From: Lachnospiraceae bacterium UBA1748
GTDB taxonomy: Bacteria; Bacillota; Clostridia; Lachnospirales; Lachnospiraceae
Direction of reading: 5' to 3'
Assembly: GCA_002314855.1 (NCBI GenBank)
Contig: DCHQ01000010.1
Coordinates: 1-13,895 of the forward strand
DNA: 13,895 nt
Shown here: positions 7,152 to 12,997 of the stretch, one piece after another
Layout: every line of letters begins with the position of its first letter
Position numbering within the stretch: the stretch's first letter is position 1
Position numbers and translations under genes: made by a program
Notes under the pieces: model-generated
Databases searched by the model: none
The model's input: only the letters and a program-made list of their open reading frames with translations
What the model was told of the DNA's origin: nothing

Positions 7152-8006
7152 TTATTCGTTAGGCTGCATGCTTAATATTTTAAGCTGCTTATTAAGTAAT
7201 CGAAGCTGTGTATCAAGTCCAACTTCAAATATTCCTGCATCGGATTCAATCATACATCCATTTTTTGAAAGTGAATGATCTTCGATTATTTCAAGATTAT
7301 CAATCAAAATACCACTTGCTTTGGATATTTCTTCGGCTGCGTCTTTTACTGTATCAAAATCGTCCTGGGAAACATGAATAATATAATGCTTATTGCTATC
7401 CATACCACCAAGGGCTTTATTCAGCAAATATAAAATAATATCCCTTGAATCTGAAAGCTCGATACCAATAATATTGGCATATATTTCTGCAAGCTTATCT
7501 ACAAGCATTGGCTCCAGTTCTTCCTTAAGTGATGCATATTGTTTATCAAGTGAGCTCATTTTATCGGAGTATTCACGCTCTAATGCTTTATTCTTCGCCT
7601 CGTATTCACGAGTAGCGCTAGAGCTGCCCTCTTGATATCCCTGATCGTAGCCTTCACGCTTTGCATCTTCTAAAATCTGCTTAGCCTGCTCTCTTGCATC
7701 CTGAAGTATCTTTTCTGCTTCAGCTTCTGCATCAGCTTTAAGCTTATCTAAGTCAACAGTGCGAATAATATTAGAAGTTTCTTCCGGTGCCTCGTCTACA
7801 TCACTAACAAGTCTGGCAACCTGAATAGAATCGAGACCTTCTACAAATCCATCTGCCCCTTCCGAAGATTCACCTTCTCCAACCATGTTAAGCTGCTTTT
7901 CTTTTATTTCTTCAAGCTTCTGCTTTATTATCTCATTATTATCAATTGTCACATAATTGCTTGGAGATACAACAACGTATCCACCTTTTAAAATGCCACT
8001 AGACAA
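7152..8006 (-). CDS. fliH: Flagellar assembly protein FliH
   Basis: FliH binds FliI, holds it inactive and docks it at the C-ring. Features seen: a short N-terminal segment (ILKGGYVVV), a linker, an Ala/Glu-rich coiled coil (about 85-115), the glycine-repeat motif GYDQGYQEG typical of FliH, and a C-terminal vacuolar-ATPase-E-like domain ending near LLNKQLKILSM. I chose TTG at 8006 (284 residues). It has GGTGGAGG upstream with 11 bases spacing, and MSSGILKGGYVVV resembles usual FliH openings. GTG at 8027 or 8024 would add seven or six residues but has no ribosome site. With TTG the gene overlaps fliG by 8 bases. The choice of start is the uncertain part. Confidence 0.9.
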   Translation of the reverse strand: MSSGILKGGYVVVSPSNYVTIDNNEIIKQKLEEIKEKQLNMVGEGESSEGADGFVEGLDSIQVARLVSDVDEAPEETSNIIRTVDLDKLKADAEAEAEKILQDAREQAKQILEDAKREGYDQGYQEGSSSATREYEAKNKALEREYSDKMSSLDKQYASLKEELEPMLVDKLAEIYANIIGIELSDSRDIILYLLNKALGGMDSNKHYIIHVSQDDFDTVKDAAEEISKASGILIDNLEIIEDHSLSKNGCMIESDAGIFEVGLDTQLRLLNKQLKILSMQPNE

Positions 8007-9009
8007 TGATTTCGTCGCCTCCACCACGGGAAATAACTATCTCGCCAGAATCCTCCAGCTTTCTGATAATATTTACTATCTTCTGCTGAGCCTCTTCTAC
8101 ATCTTTCATTCGTACAGGGCCCATAAATTCCATATCTTCCTTAATCATCTCAGCTAAACGCTTAGAAAGATTTTCGAAGATAACATTCTGAACTTCCTCA
8201 TTAGATCCCTTAAGAGCAAGTCCAAGCTCATTATTATCAACGTCACGAAGTACACGCTGAATAGAACGGCTGTCGAGAAGAAGAATATCCTCGAATACGA
8301 ACATCTTCTTTCTGATTTCGTCTGCAAGTTCTGGATCCTCGATTTCGAGTATCTCCATAATATGTTTTTCAGTACCACGATCTACTGAGTTGAGAATCTC
8401 AACAACCTGATCAACACCACCGATAATCGTGTAATCCTGATTAACAAGGTTTGCAAGCTTGGATTCAAGAACACGTTCAACTTCTTTGATAACATCTGGG
8501 CTTGTTCTATCCATAGTAGCAATACGCTTAGCAACATCTGCCTGTCTTTCAGGTGATAATGCTGAAATAATCATGGATGACTGACTAACTGACAAATATG
8601 AAAGAATAAGCGCTATTGTCTGTGGATGCTCATCCTGAATAAATGAAAGAAGCTGTGTCGCATCAGTCTTACGTACAAACTCGAAAGGCTTAACCTGAAG
8701 TGAAGCTGTAAGCTTGCCAATAACATCAAGAGCCTTTTCTGAGCCAAGTGCCTTGTCAAGAAGCTCTTTGGCATAACCAATACCACCTTCTGCAATATAC
8801 TGCTGTGCAAGACATATCTCATAAAACTCATTAATAACTGATTCTTTTACCTGAGGTGAAATACTTCTTGTATTAGCAATCTCAAGAGTGAGGTCTTCAA
8901 TTTCGTCCTCTTTTAAATGCTTAAATACAAGGGCTGACTTCTCTGGTCCAAGAGCTATTAATAGAACTGCTGCTTTCTGCAGTCCAGTTAGATTCTGCTC
9001 ACTTGCCAT
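7999..9009 (-). CDS. fliG: Flagellar motor switch protein FliG
   Basis: FliG forms the upper part of the C-ring, sits on FliF and takes torque from the MotA stator through its C-terminal domain. The 336-residue length is normal. The N-terminal domain begins LTGLQKAAVLLIALGPEKSA. The middle domain carries the EHPQT motif (127-131). The double-glycine linker is at GGVDQVVEILNSVDR (about 197-211) and the MFVFEDI hinge at 236-242. The torque helix follows with LDSRSIQRVLRDVD and LALKGS, including the alternating Arg and Asp residues expected there. A very strong ribosome site, GAGGAGG (9022-9016), starts within the fliF stop codon, 6 bases before the ATG. Confidence 0.98.
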   Translation of the reverse strand: MASEQNLTGLQKAAVLLIALGPEKSALVFKHLKEDEIEDLTLEIANTRSISPQVKESVINEFYEICLAQQYIAEGGIGYAKELLDKALGSEKALDVIGKLTASLQVKPFEFVRKTDATQLLSFIQDEHPQTIALILSYLSVSQSSMIISALSPERQADVAKRIATMDRTSPDVIKEVERVLESKLANLVNQDYTIIGGVDQVVEILNSVDRGTEKHIMEILEIEDPELADEIRKKMFVFEDILLLDSRSIQRVLRDVDNNELGLALKGSNEEVQNVIFENLSKRLAEMIKEDMEFMGPVRMKDVEEAQQKIVNIIRKLEDSGEIVISRGGGDEIIV

Positions 9010-9021
9010 TTATAACCTCCT

Positions 9022-10629
9022 CTAGTCCCAATCCTCAGCCAGCCAGTTACGAAGTAAGTTGGCTGCTGCTTCAGGATTATCTTCTACAAACTTCTCTACT
9101 ATCTTACGTGCTTCAGACTTATCCTCCACACCAATCTCTTCAAGTTCTTCTGGTGGATTAGACTTAAGGATTTCCTCAATACTAATCTCCTGCTCCTCCT
9201 GCTCTACTGGAACCGCCTTCATGCTTCGGATGATTACAAAGAGAAGAAGTCCAAGTATAAGAGCAATAAGAATGAACTGAAGTATATCTGATGAATCAAG
9301 ATTGATTCCTTCTTTGTCCACAAAGAATGGCTCTATATAATGAATTACAGAAATATTACTTCTAGAAATACCTGTAGCGTTAGAAATCGCATCATAAAGT
9401 TCTTCTTCAACTACAGCTTTAGTCTTAGCAGAGTTATTAAGCTTGTACTCACTCCATGAAATACCATCAAGTAATCCCTGTGCCTTAACATCCTCTTCGC
9501 GAATAATATTATATGTTAAAGCAGTAATTGATATTGAGCTTTCGCTATACTTAATAGCGCCTGCTGGAATCTGCTTCATTGTTGTTTTTTCATTAGGCAC
9601 ATAATCATATGACTCTTCTATAACCTGAGCCGATGAGTACTCACCTGTCTCGTACTGATAAGTTGTCTCTGTATTGGAATCAGTACCAGGATTACCACCA
9701 ACTCCGCCAGTCGTATTTGACTGATAAATATCCTTACTAGCTAATACACCCTGATCCTTACCTTCATCTGGCCAATAAAGATGCTCAGCTTCTTCGGTAT
9801 ATGAATTATCAAGTACAATATTGGCAGCTATCTCAACATTAGAGAACTCGCCTGATGCGATAAGCATCTGCTTAACATCATTCTTGACTATATTGGTAAC
9901 CTGCTCTTTTAAAGCATATTGTGAGGATGCTGTTCCATAGGTTGATTCCTCATCTGAACCAGAAAACAGCATTCTTCCGTCAGAATCAATAATTACAATA
10001 TTCTTTGTACTGTCATTACCAAGGCCAGTTGCAATAAATCTTGCAATGCCTGAGGCCATCTCTGAAGTACACTCACCCTTTAAAGTAAGAATTACACTTG
10101 CACTCTTCTCTGTATTCTTTGCAATAAGTGTTCCGTCATCTTCTGGAATGTTCAGTGTAACAATGGCATTCTTAACAAATGAATAAGAACGAAGTGAAGT
10201 CTCCATCATCTTTTCAAGATATACCACATGTCTACGCTGCTTATCCGCTTCAGTAGTAGAGAATCCTCCACTTGTAACATTATCAATGCTAAATGAATCA
10301 GCATAAATATCGTTGGAACCAAGAAGAAGTGTGGCTGCAGTATAATCTTTACGATTAATCTTTATAATAAGCCCATCCTCACTAAGCTTATAGGCTATAT
10401 CATTGCCCGAAAGCAAATCAATGACCTCCTGAGATTCCTTGGCTGTCTCAGCGGAATAAATATTAACGTAGGTTGGTCTTGAAACCAAATATATAAGAAA
10501 TGCAAAACTAGCAATCAATACAATTGCTATTGCGATGATTGCTTTCTTCTGTCTTGCTGTGAACTTTTCCCACCAGTTAATAAACCTTCCTGGCAATGAT
10601 TTAAACCAGGACACTATTCTATCTACCAT
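9022..10629 (-). CDS. fliF: Flagellar MS-ring protein FliF
   Basis: FliF builds the MS ring in the cytoplasmic membrane, the base on which rod, switch and export gate assemble. The 535-residue protein has two membrane helices, about 29-49 and 449-467, flanking a large extracytoplasmic ring-building region. That region includes the secretin/YscJ-like motif NIYSAETAKESQEVIDLLSG and the segment KMMETSLRSYSFVKNAIVTL. The cytoplasmic tail (about 505-535) with NPEAAANLLRNWLAEDWD is the conserved FliG-binding peptide. ATG at 10629 has an AGAGGTG ribosome site. The stop codon is part of the fliG ribosome site, so the two are tightly coupled. Confidence 0.98.
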   Translation of the reverse strand: MVDRIVSWFKSLPGRFINWWEKFTARQKKAIIAIAIVLIASFAFLIYLVSRPTYVNIYSAETAKESQEVIDLLSGNDIAYKLSEDGLIIKINRKDYTAATLLLGSNDIYADSFSIDNVTSGGFSTTEADKQRRHVVYLEKMMETSLRSYSFVKNAIVTLNIPEDDGTLIAKNTEKSASVILTLKGECTSEMASGIARFIATGLGNDSTKNIVIIDSDGRMLFSGSDEESTYGTASSQYALKEQVTNIVKNDVKQMLIASGEFSNVEIAANIVLDNSYTEEAEHLYWPDEGKDQGVLASKDIYQSNTTGGVGGNPGTDSNTETTYQYETGEYSSAQVIEESYDYVPNEKTTMKQIPAGAIKYSESSISITALTYNIIREEDVKAQGLLDGISWSEYKLNNSAKTKAVVEEELYDAISNATGISRSNISVIHYIEPFFVDKEGINLDSSDILQFILIALILGLLLFVIIRSMKAVPVEQEEQEISIEEILKSNPPEELEEIGVEDKSEARKIVEKFVEDNPEAAANLLRNWLAEDWD

Positions 10630-10671
10630 GTCGTCACCTCTAGGCTTTGTAGTAAAAAATAGACTCTAAAT

Positions 10672-10687
10672 ATAATCAGCTGATTAT
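10672..10687. repeat. Perfect 16-base palindrome after the fliE stop
   Basis: ATAATCAG joined directly to CTGATTAT straddles the end of the fliE stop codon and lies in the 57-base fliE-fliF gap. As RNA it could form a 6-bp stem with an AGCT loop. There is no T tract, so it is not a terminator. It might be an mRNA processing or stability element, or chance in AT-rich DNA. Confidence 0.6.
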
Positions 10688-11010
10688 TATATCTGCATGT
10701 TCATAATCTCTTTGTATGCTTCCAAGAACTTATCTCTTACCGCTACTGTGTACTGAAGAGCAGTTGAAGCCTTTTGGAGAGCTACTGCAAGATCATGTGT
10801 ATTATCTGTCTGTCCAAGAGCAAGTTTTATTTCTTCGTTCTCGGCATCAGATAAATATTTATTAGTTGTATTAAGGCTGTTAACAGCCGAATTAAATACA
10901 GCACTAAACATATCGCCATCTTCTGATGTACGTATTTTACTCTTTGTATCAAGAGGCGATAACATCTCAATTGTTTTGCTGTTTTCTATAAATGCTGGTG
11001 ATACATTCAT
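10687..11010 (-). CDS. fliE: Flagellar rod-MS ring junction protein FliE
   Basis: FliE is the small protein that joins the MS ring to the proximal rod and is the first rod component exported. The protein has 107 residues, the usual size. The recognisable part is the C-terminal half: EIKLALGQTDNTHDLAVALQ, then KASTALQYTVAVRDKFLEAYKEIMNMQI, which closely follows the FliE consensus of helices ending in an Arg-x-Lys-hydrophobic motif. ATG at 11010 has an AAGAGG ribosome site 8 bases upstream. The gap to flgC is 17 bases, so it belongs to the same transcript. Confidence 0.96.
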   Translation of the reverse strand: MNVSPAFIENSKTIEMLSPLDTKSKIRTSEDGDMFSAVFNSAVNSLNTTNKYLSDAENEEIKLALGQTDNTHDLAVALQKASTALQYTVAVRDKFLEAYKEIMNMQI

Positions 11011-11027
11011 TTAAAATACCTCTTATT

Positions 11028-11516
11028 TTATGACTCTAATAATCCAAGTCCCTTCATTGCCACTGACTTGCTGGCAGTAAATGCTGTCGCATTAGCCTCA
11101 TATGCTCTTGAAGCATCGATAAGGTTAGTCATTTCTGTAATAGTATTAACATTAGGATAAGTAACATATCCATTCTCATCAGCATCTGGATGTGATGGAT
11201 CATAAACCATATTCATTTCTGACTCATGGTCTTCACTTATCTTGGAAATTTTAACACCATAACCAATGGCATCACTGCTTTCTATATGACGTCTTGAAGT
11301 TCTTCCATCTCCTACAATAGAATCGAGCACATGACCAAAAGGTCTTGATGCATCTGTCTCCTGAGTCTGGAAGGTAACAACCTTACGTCTGTATGGTGTA
11401 CCATCACTAGTACGAGTAGTATTGGCATTGGCAATATTCTCAGCTATTGTATCCATACGATAGCGCTGAGCCGAAAGACCTGTTGCCGTAATATCAAAGG
11501 CTGTAAACATACCCAT
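11028..11516 (-). CDS. flgC: Flagellar basal-body rod protein FlgC
   Basis: FlgC is a proximal rod subunit. The 162-residue protein opens with FTAFDITATGLSAQRYRMDT, then IAENIANANTTRTSDGTPYRRKVVTFQ, the rod-family N-terminal motif with the FlgC-specific insertion before PYRRK. It closes with the axial helix motif ITEMTNLIDASRAYEANATAF and a short C-terminal helix. VTYPNVNTITEM is also typical of FlgC. ATG at 11516 has GGAGG 8 bases upstream. A second in-frame ATG at 11510 is less well placed. It lies 14 bases after flgB. Confidence 0.97.
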   Translation of the reverse strand: MGMFTAFDITATGLSAQRYRMDTIAENIANANTTRTSDGTPYRRKVVTFQTQETDASRPFGHVLDSIVGDGRTSRRHIESSDAIGYGVKISKISEDHESEMNMVYDPSHPDADENGYVTYPNVNTITEMTNLIDASRAYEANATAFTASKSVAMKGLGLLES

Positions 11517-11530
11517 AATCTATTCCTCCA

Positions 11531-11920
11531 TTACTTCATAACTGAAGCAAGGTTCTTAAATTCCTTGTTCATACTATCTATGAGAGCGTTATACTTAATC
11601 TGGTTCTCAGCAAGATATACGTTCTCTGTATCAATATCAACATTATTGCCGTCCATTCTGTAAGAATAATCGGCTGCATCTGTATATACTCTTGGATTGA
11701 TATCATTAGGATTAAGATTGTACACCTTACTATCCATAGACTCATATTTAGAATTGCCAAGAGCTCTTCTCAGTTCCTTTTCAAATGATACATCCTGGCG
11801 CTTATAGCCTGGTGTTGTAGCATTAGCTATATTATTAGAAATAGCCTGATTTCTAAGCCATGAAGCATCAGCTGCTCTATCAAGAACATTAATATAATCG
11901 AAAATATTTGAATTCTGCAT
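11531..11920 (-). CDS. flgB: Flagellar basal-body rod protein FlgB
   Basis: FlgB is a proximal rod subunit and the first structural gene of the operon. The 129-residue protein begins MQNSNIFDYINVLDRAADAS. The rod motif NQAISNNIANATTPGYKRQDVSFEKEL follows, and it ends with GNNVDIDTENVYLAENQIKYNAL and a short helix, the normal FlgB plan and length. The frame stays open further upstream to a TTG at 12019, but those 33 extra residues are non-flagellar, hydrophobic and overlap the likely promoter. ATG at 11920 has a TGAGGT ribosome site and matches the family start. Expression is likely driven by the sigma-A-like promoter at 11996-11969. Confidence 0.96.
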   Translation of the reverse strand: MQNSNIFDYINVLDRAADASWLRNQAISNNIANATTPGYKRQDVSFEKELRRALGNSKYESMDSKVYNLNPNDINPRVYTDAADYSYRMDGNNVDIDTENVYLAENQIKYNALIDSMNKEFKNLASVMK

Positions 11921-11968
11921 AATAAACCTCACAAAAATCAAAAATGGTTTACATAGGTATCCTTTTTT

Positions 11969-11996
11969 ATTATATAAGACCAGTCCAAAAACACAA
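11969..11996 (-). promoter_or_regulatory. Candidate sigma-A promoter for the flgB operon
   Basis: A perfect TATAAT (11974-11969) has TTGTGT (11996-11991) 16 bases upstream, a weak -35 box matching only TTG. A start near 11962 would give a leader of about 42 bases before flgB. The weak -35 next to a block of dyads is what a promoter controlled by a DNA-binding regulator might look like (inference). Confidence 0.5.
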
Positions 11997-11998
11997 GT

Positions 11999-12044
11999 GA
12001 TTTTTCCAAAAAATCCCAATATCTAGATATTTTCACGAAATATC
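11999..12044. promoter_or_regulatory. Cluster of three dyads, two resembling CodY boxes
   Basis: Three inverted repeats lie side by side. They are GATATTT-5 bases-AAATATC (12026-12044), the perfect palindrome ATATCTAGATAT (12019-12030), and GATTTTT-3 bases-AAAAATC in minus-strand reading (11999-12015). The central 15 bases of the first (12028-12042) and the third (12000-12014) each match the known CodY box AATTTTCWGAAAATT at 11 of 15 positions. They sit directly upstream of the -35 element of the flgB promoter and directly downstream of codY. CodY control of the flagellar operon, as reported in B. subtilis, is the natural reading. AT richness raises the chance of false matches. Confidence 0.45.
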
Positions 12045-12057
12045 ACCACTAAATATA

Positions 12058-12065
12058 CACCTCCT
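12058..12065 (-). other. Orphan perfect ribosome-binding site in the leader
   Basis: AGGAGGTG in minus-strand reading is as strong as any ribosome site in the operon, yet no recognised gene starts nearby. Ten bases after AGGAGG comes GTG GTG and a frame of only eight codons (12049-12023). It would matter only in RNA from a promoter upstream of it. It may be chance, a leader peptide, or a relic of a lost gene. Confidence 0.4.
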
Positions 12066-12104
12066 AACTGGTTTAAATAACTTAGCCATTAATATAAGCC
12101 TAAA

Positions 12105-12135
12105 AACACAAAAAGGACCCTTTTCAGAGTCCTTT
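12105..12135 (-). terminator. Intrinsic terminator downstream of codY
   Basis: AAAGGACTCT (12135-12126) pairs with AGGGTCCTTT (12121-12112) as a 10-bp stem with one G-U pair, closed by a GAAA tetraloop, and followed by TTGTGTTTTT. It lies about 100 bases after the codY stop. It should end the ftsY-codY transcript and also any RNA started at the sigma-28-like site just upstream. Confidence 0.9.
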
Positions 12136-12198
12136 CCAAATAACATACTTTCCTTAGTAATCACTTATTATTTTATTCTACTAATCTCATATAATAGT

Positions 12199-12226
12199 TT
12201 ATCGGTTCTAAATATTTATATCTTTA
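12199..12226 (-). promoter_or_regulatory. Candidate sigma-28 (SigD) promoter just after codY
   Basis: TAAA (12226-12223), 16 bases, then ACCGATAA (12206-12199): a perfect -35 and a -10 with 7 of 8 matches to GCCGATAA. Spacing is one base over the ideal but within the range reported for SigD. It parallels the SigD promoter found between codY and flgB in B. subtilis. The odd point is that the terminator lies only about 65-85 bases downstream of the expected start near 12190. Confidence 0.5.
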
Positions 12227-12235
12227 GTAATTAAC

Positions 12236-12997
12236 TTATTTAAGTAATGAATATGTAAGTATCTTATTAACAACGCGAATATGTGTTCCTTTCATTCCAG
12301 CGGACTGAGTAGCGATTAGTCCTGCACTTTCAAGCTTCTTAAGAGCATTAACACATACTGATCTGGTAATGCCAACCTGATCTGCTATTCTGCTAGTCAC
12401 AATCAGACCTTCTTCACCATTAATCTCATCAAGAATACACTTAGCAGCACGAAGTTCTGTGTTAGTAAGCACCTCAAGTGCGCCCTTAACAACTTCATTC
12501 TTTCGCTCATCCTCTTCTATCTCGTCTTTTTTAGCTCTCATTATTTCAAGACCAACTACAGTACTGCAGTATTCCGACAAAATAATATCATCAAGATCAT
12601 ATTCTTTGTTTTTTCTATATAAGAACAGTGTACCATATCTTACACCAGCCACATTAATAGGACAAACGATAGCATTATACTTATTTCTATCCTTAATCTC
12701 AAAGCCAAGTGTCATAAGACTGCAGTTTTCCTTGGTGGATAAAATGGTAAGAAATCTTTCATTAAGAGCTTCATCGATATGATATCCAACCTTGCCAACT
12801 AATAATTCACTAATAGGTGAAAGAGCTTTGTTACATATTCCAAGAACCTTACCCTTTTTGCTAATTACAAGCGCATTACTTTCAACAATATCAGTCATAA
12901 CCTGACAAATATCATTAAATACCACCTTGCTTGAAGTATTATTATGAAGCAAGCTTCCTATTTTTCTTGTCTTATCCAGAAGCGCTACACTACTCAT
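12236..12997 (-). CDS. codY: GTP-sensing transcriptional regulator CodY
   Basis: CodY is a global DNA-binding regulator that represses stationary-phase and nutrient-scavenging genes when GTP and, in many species, branched-chain amino acids are plentiful. The 253-residue protein has an N-terminal GAF-type effector domain (about 1-150), a linker helix (EIMRAKKDEIEEDERKNEVV) and a winged helix-turn-helix. The latter is strongly conserved: TSRIADQVGITRSV (201-214) and KKLESAGLIATQSAGMKGTHI (220-240). The effector domain is more divergent, and the residues known to bind isoleucine in B. subtilis do not appear conserved by my hand alignment. The start overlaps the ftsY stop by 8 bases with AGAGGA as ribosome site, so the two genes are co-translated. 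Confidence 0.96.
   Translation of the reverse strand: MSSVALLDKTRKIGSLLHNNTSSKVVFNDICQVMTDIVESNALVISKKGKVLGICNKALSPISELLVGKVGYHIDEALNERFLTILSTKENCSLMTLGFEIKDRNKYNAIVCPINVAGVRYGTLFLYRKNKEYDLDDIILSEYCSTVVGLEIMRAKKDEIEEDERKNEVVKGALEVLTNTELRAAKCILDEINGEEGLIVTSRIADQVGITRSVCVNALKKLESAGLIATQSAGMKGTHIRVVNKILTYSLLK

Larger units (their letters stand above)
11921..12235 (-). promoter_or_regulatory. codY-flgB intergenic control region
   Basis: This 315-base stretch carries no recognised gene but is dense in signals. In reading order: a sigma-28-like promoter (12226-12199), the codY terminator (12135-12105), an orphan perfect ribosome site (12065-12058), three dyads (12044-11999) and a sigma-A-like promoter (11996-11969). 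Two very short reading frames, 37 codons at 12146-12033 and 8 codons at 12049-12023, have possible ribosome sites but no recognisable product. In B. subtilis the equivalent codY-flgB gap holds a SigD promoter and a SigA promoter, so the same kind of dual control is plausible here. Confidence 0.75.

Noticed and set aside
7561..7568. TCCGATAA in minus-strand reading inside fliH as a sigma-28 -10 box
   Set aside because: No TAAA-like -35 at 14-16 bases upstream (the bases there read AGCA).
8007..8027. fliH start at GTG 8027 or 8024
   Set aside because: No ribosome site upstream and a long overlap with fliG. Not fully excluded, but TTG at 8006 with GGTGGAGG upstream fits better.
11921..12019. 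Longer flgB from an in-frame TTG at 12019
   Set aside because: The extra 33 residues are hydrophobic and unlike any FlgB, overlap the likely promoter, and lack a ribosome site at proper spacing. ATG at 11920 matches the family start.
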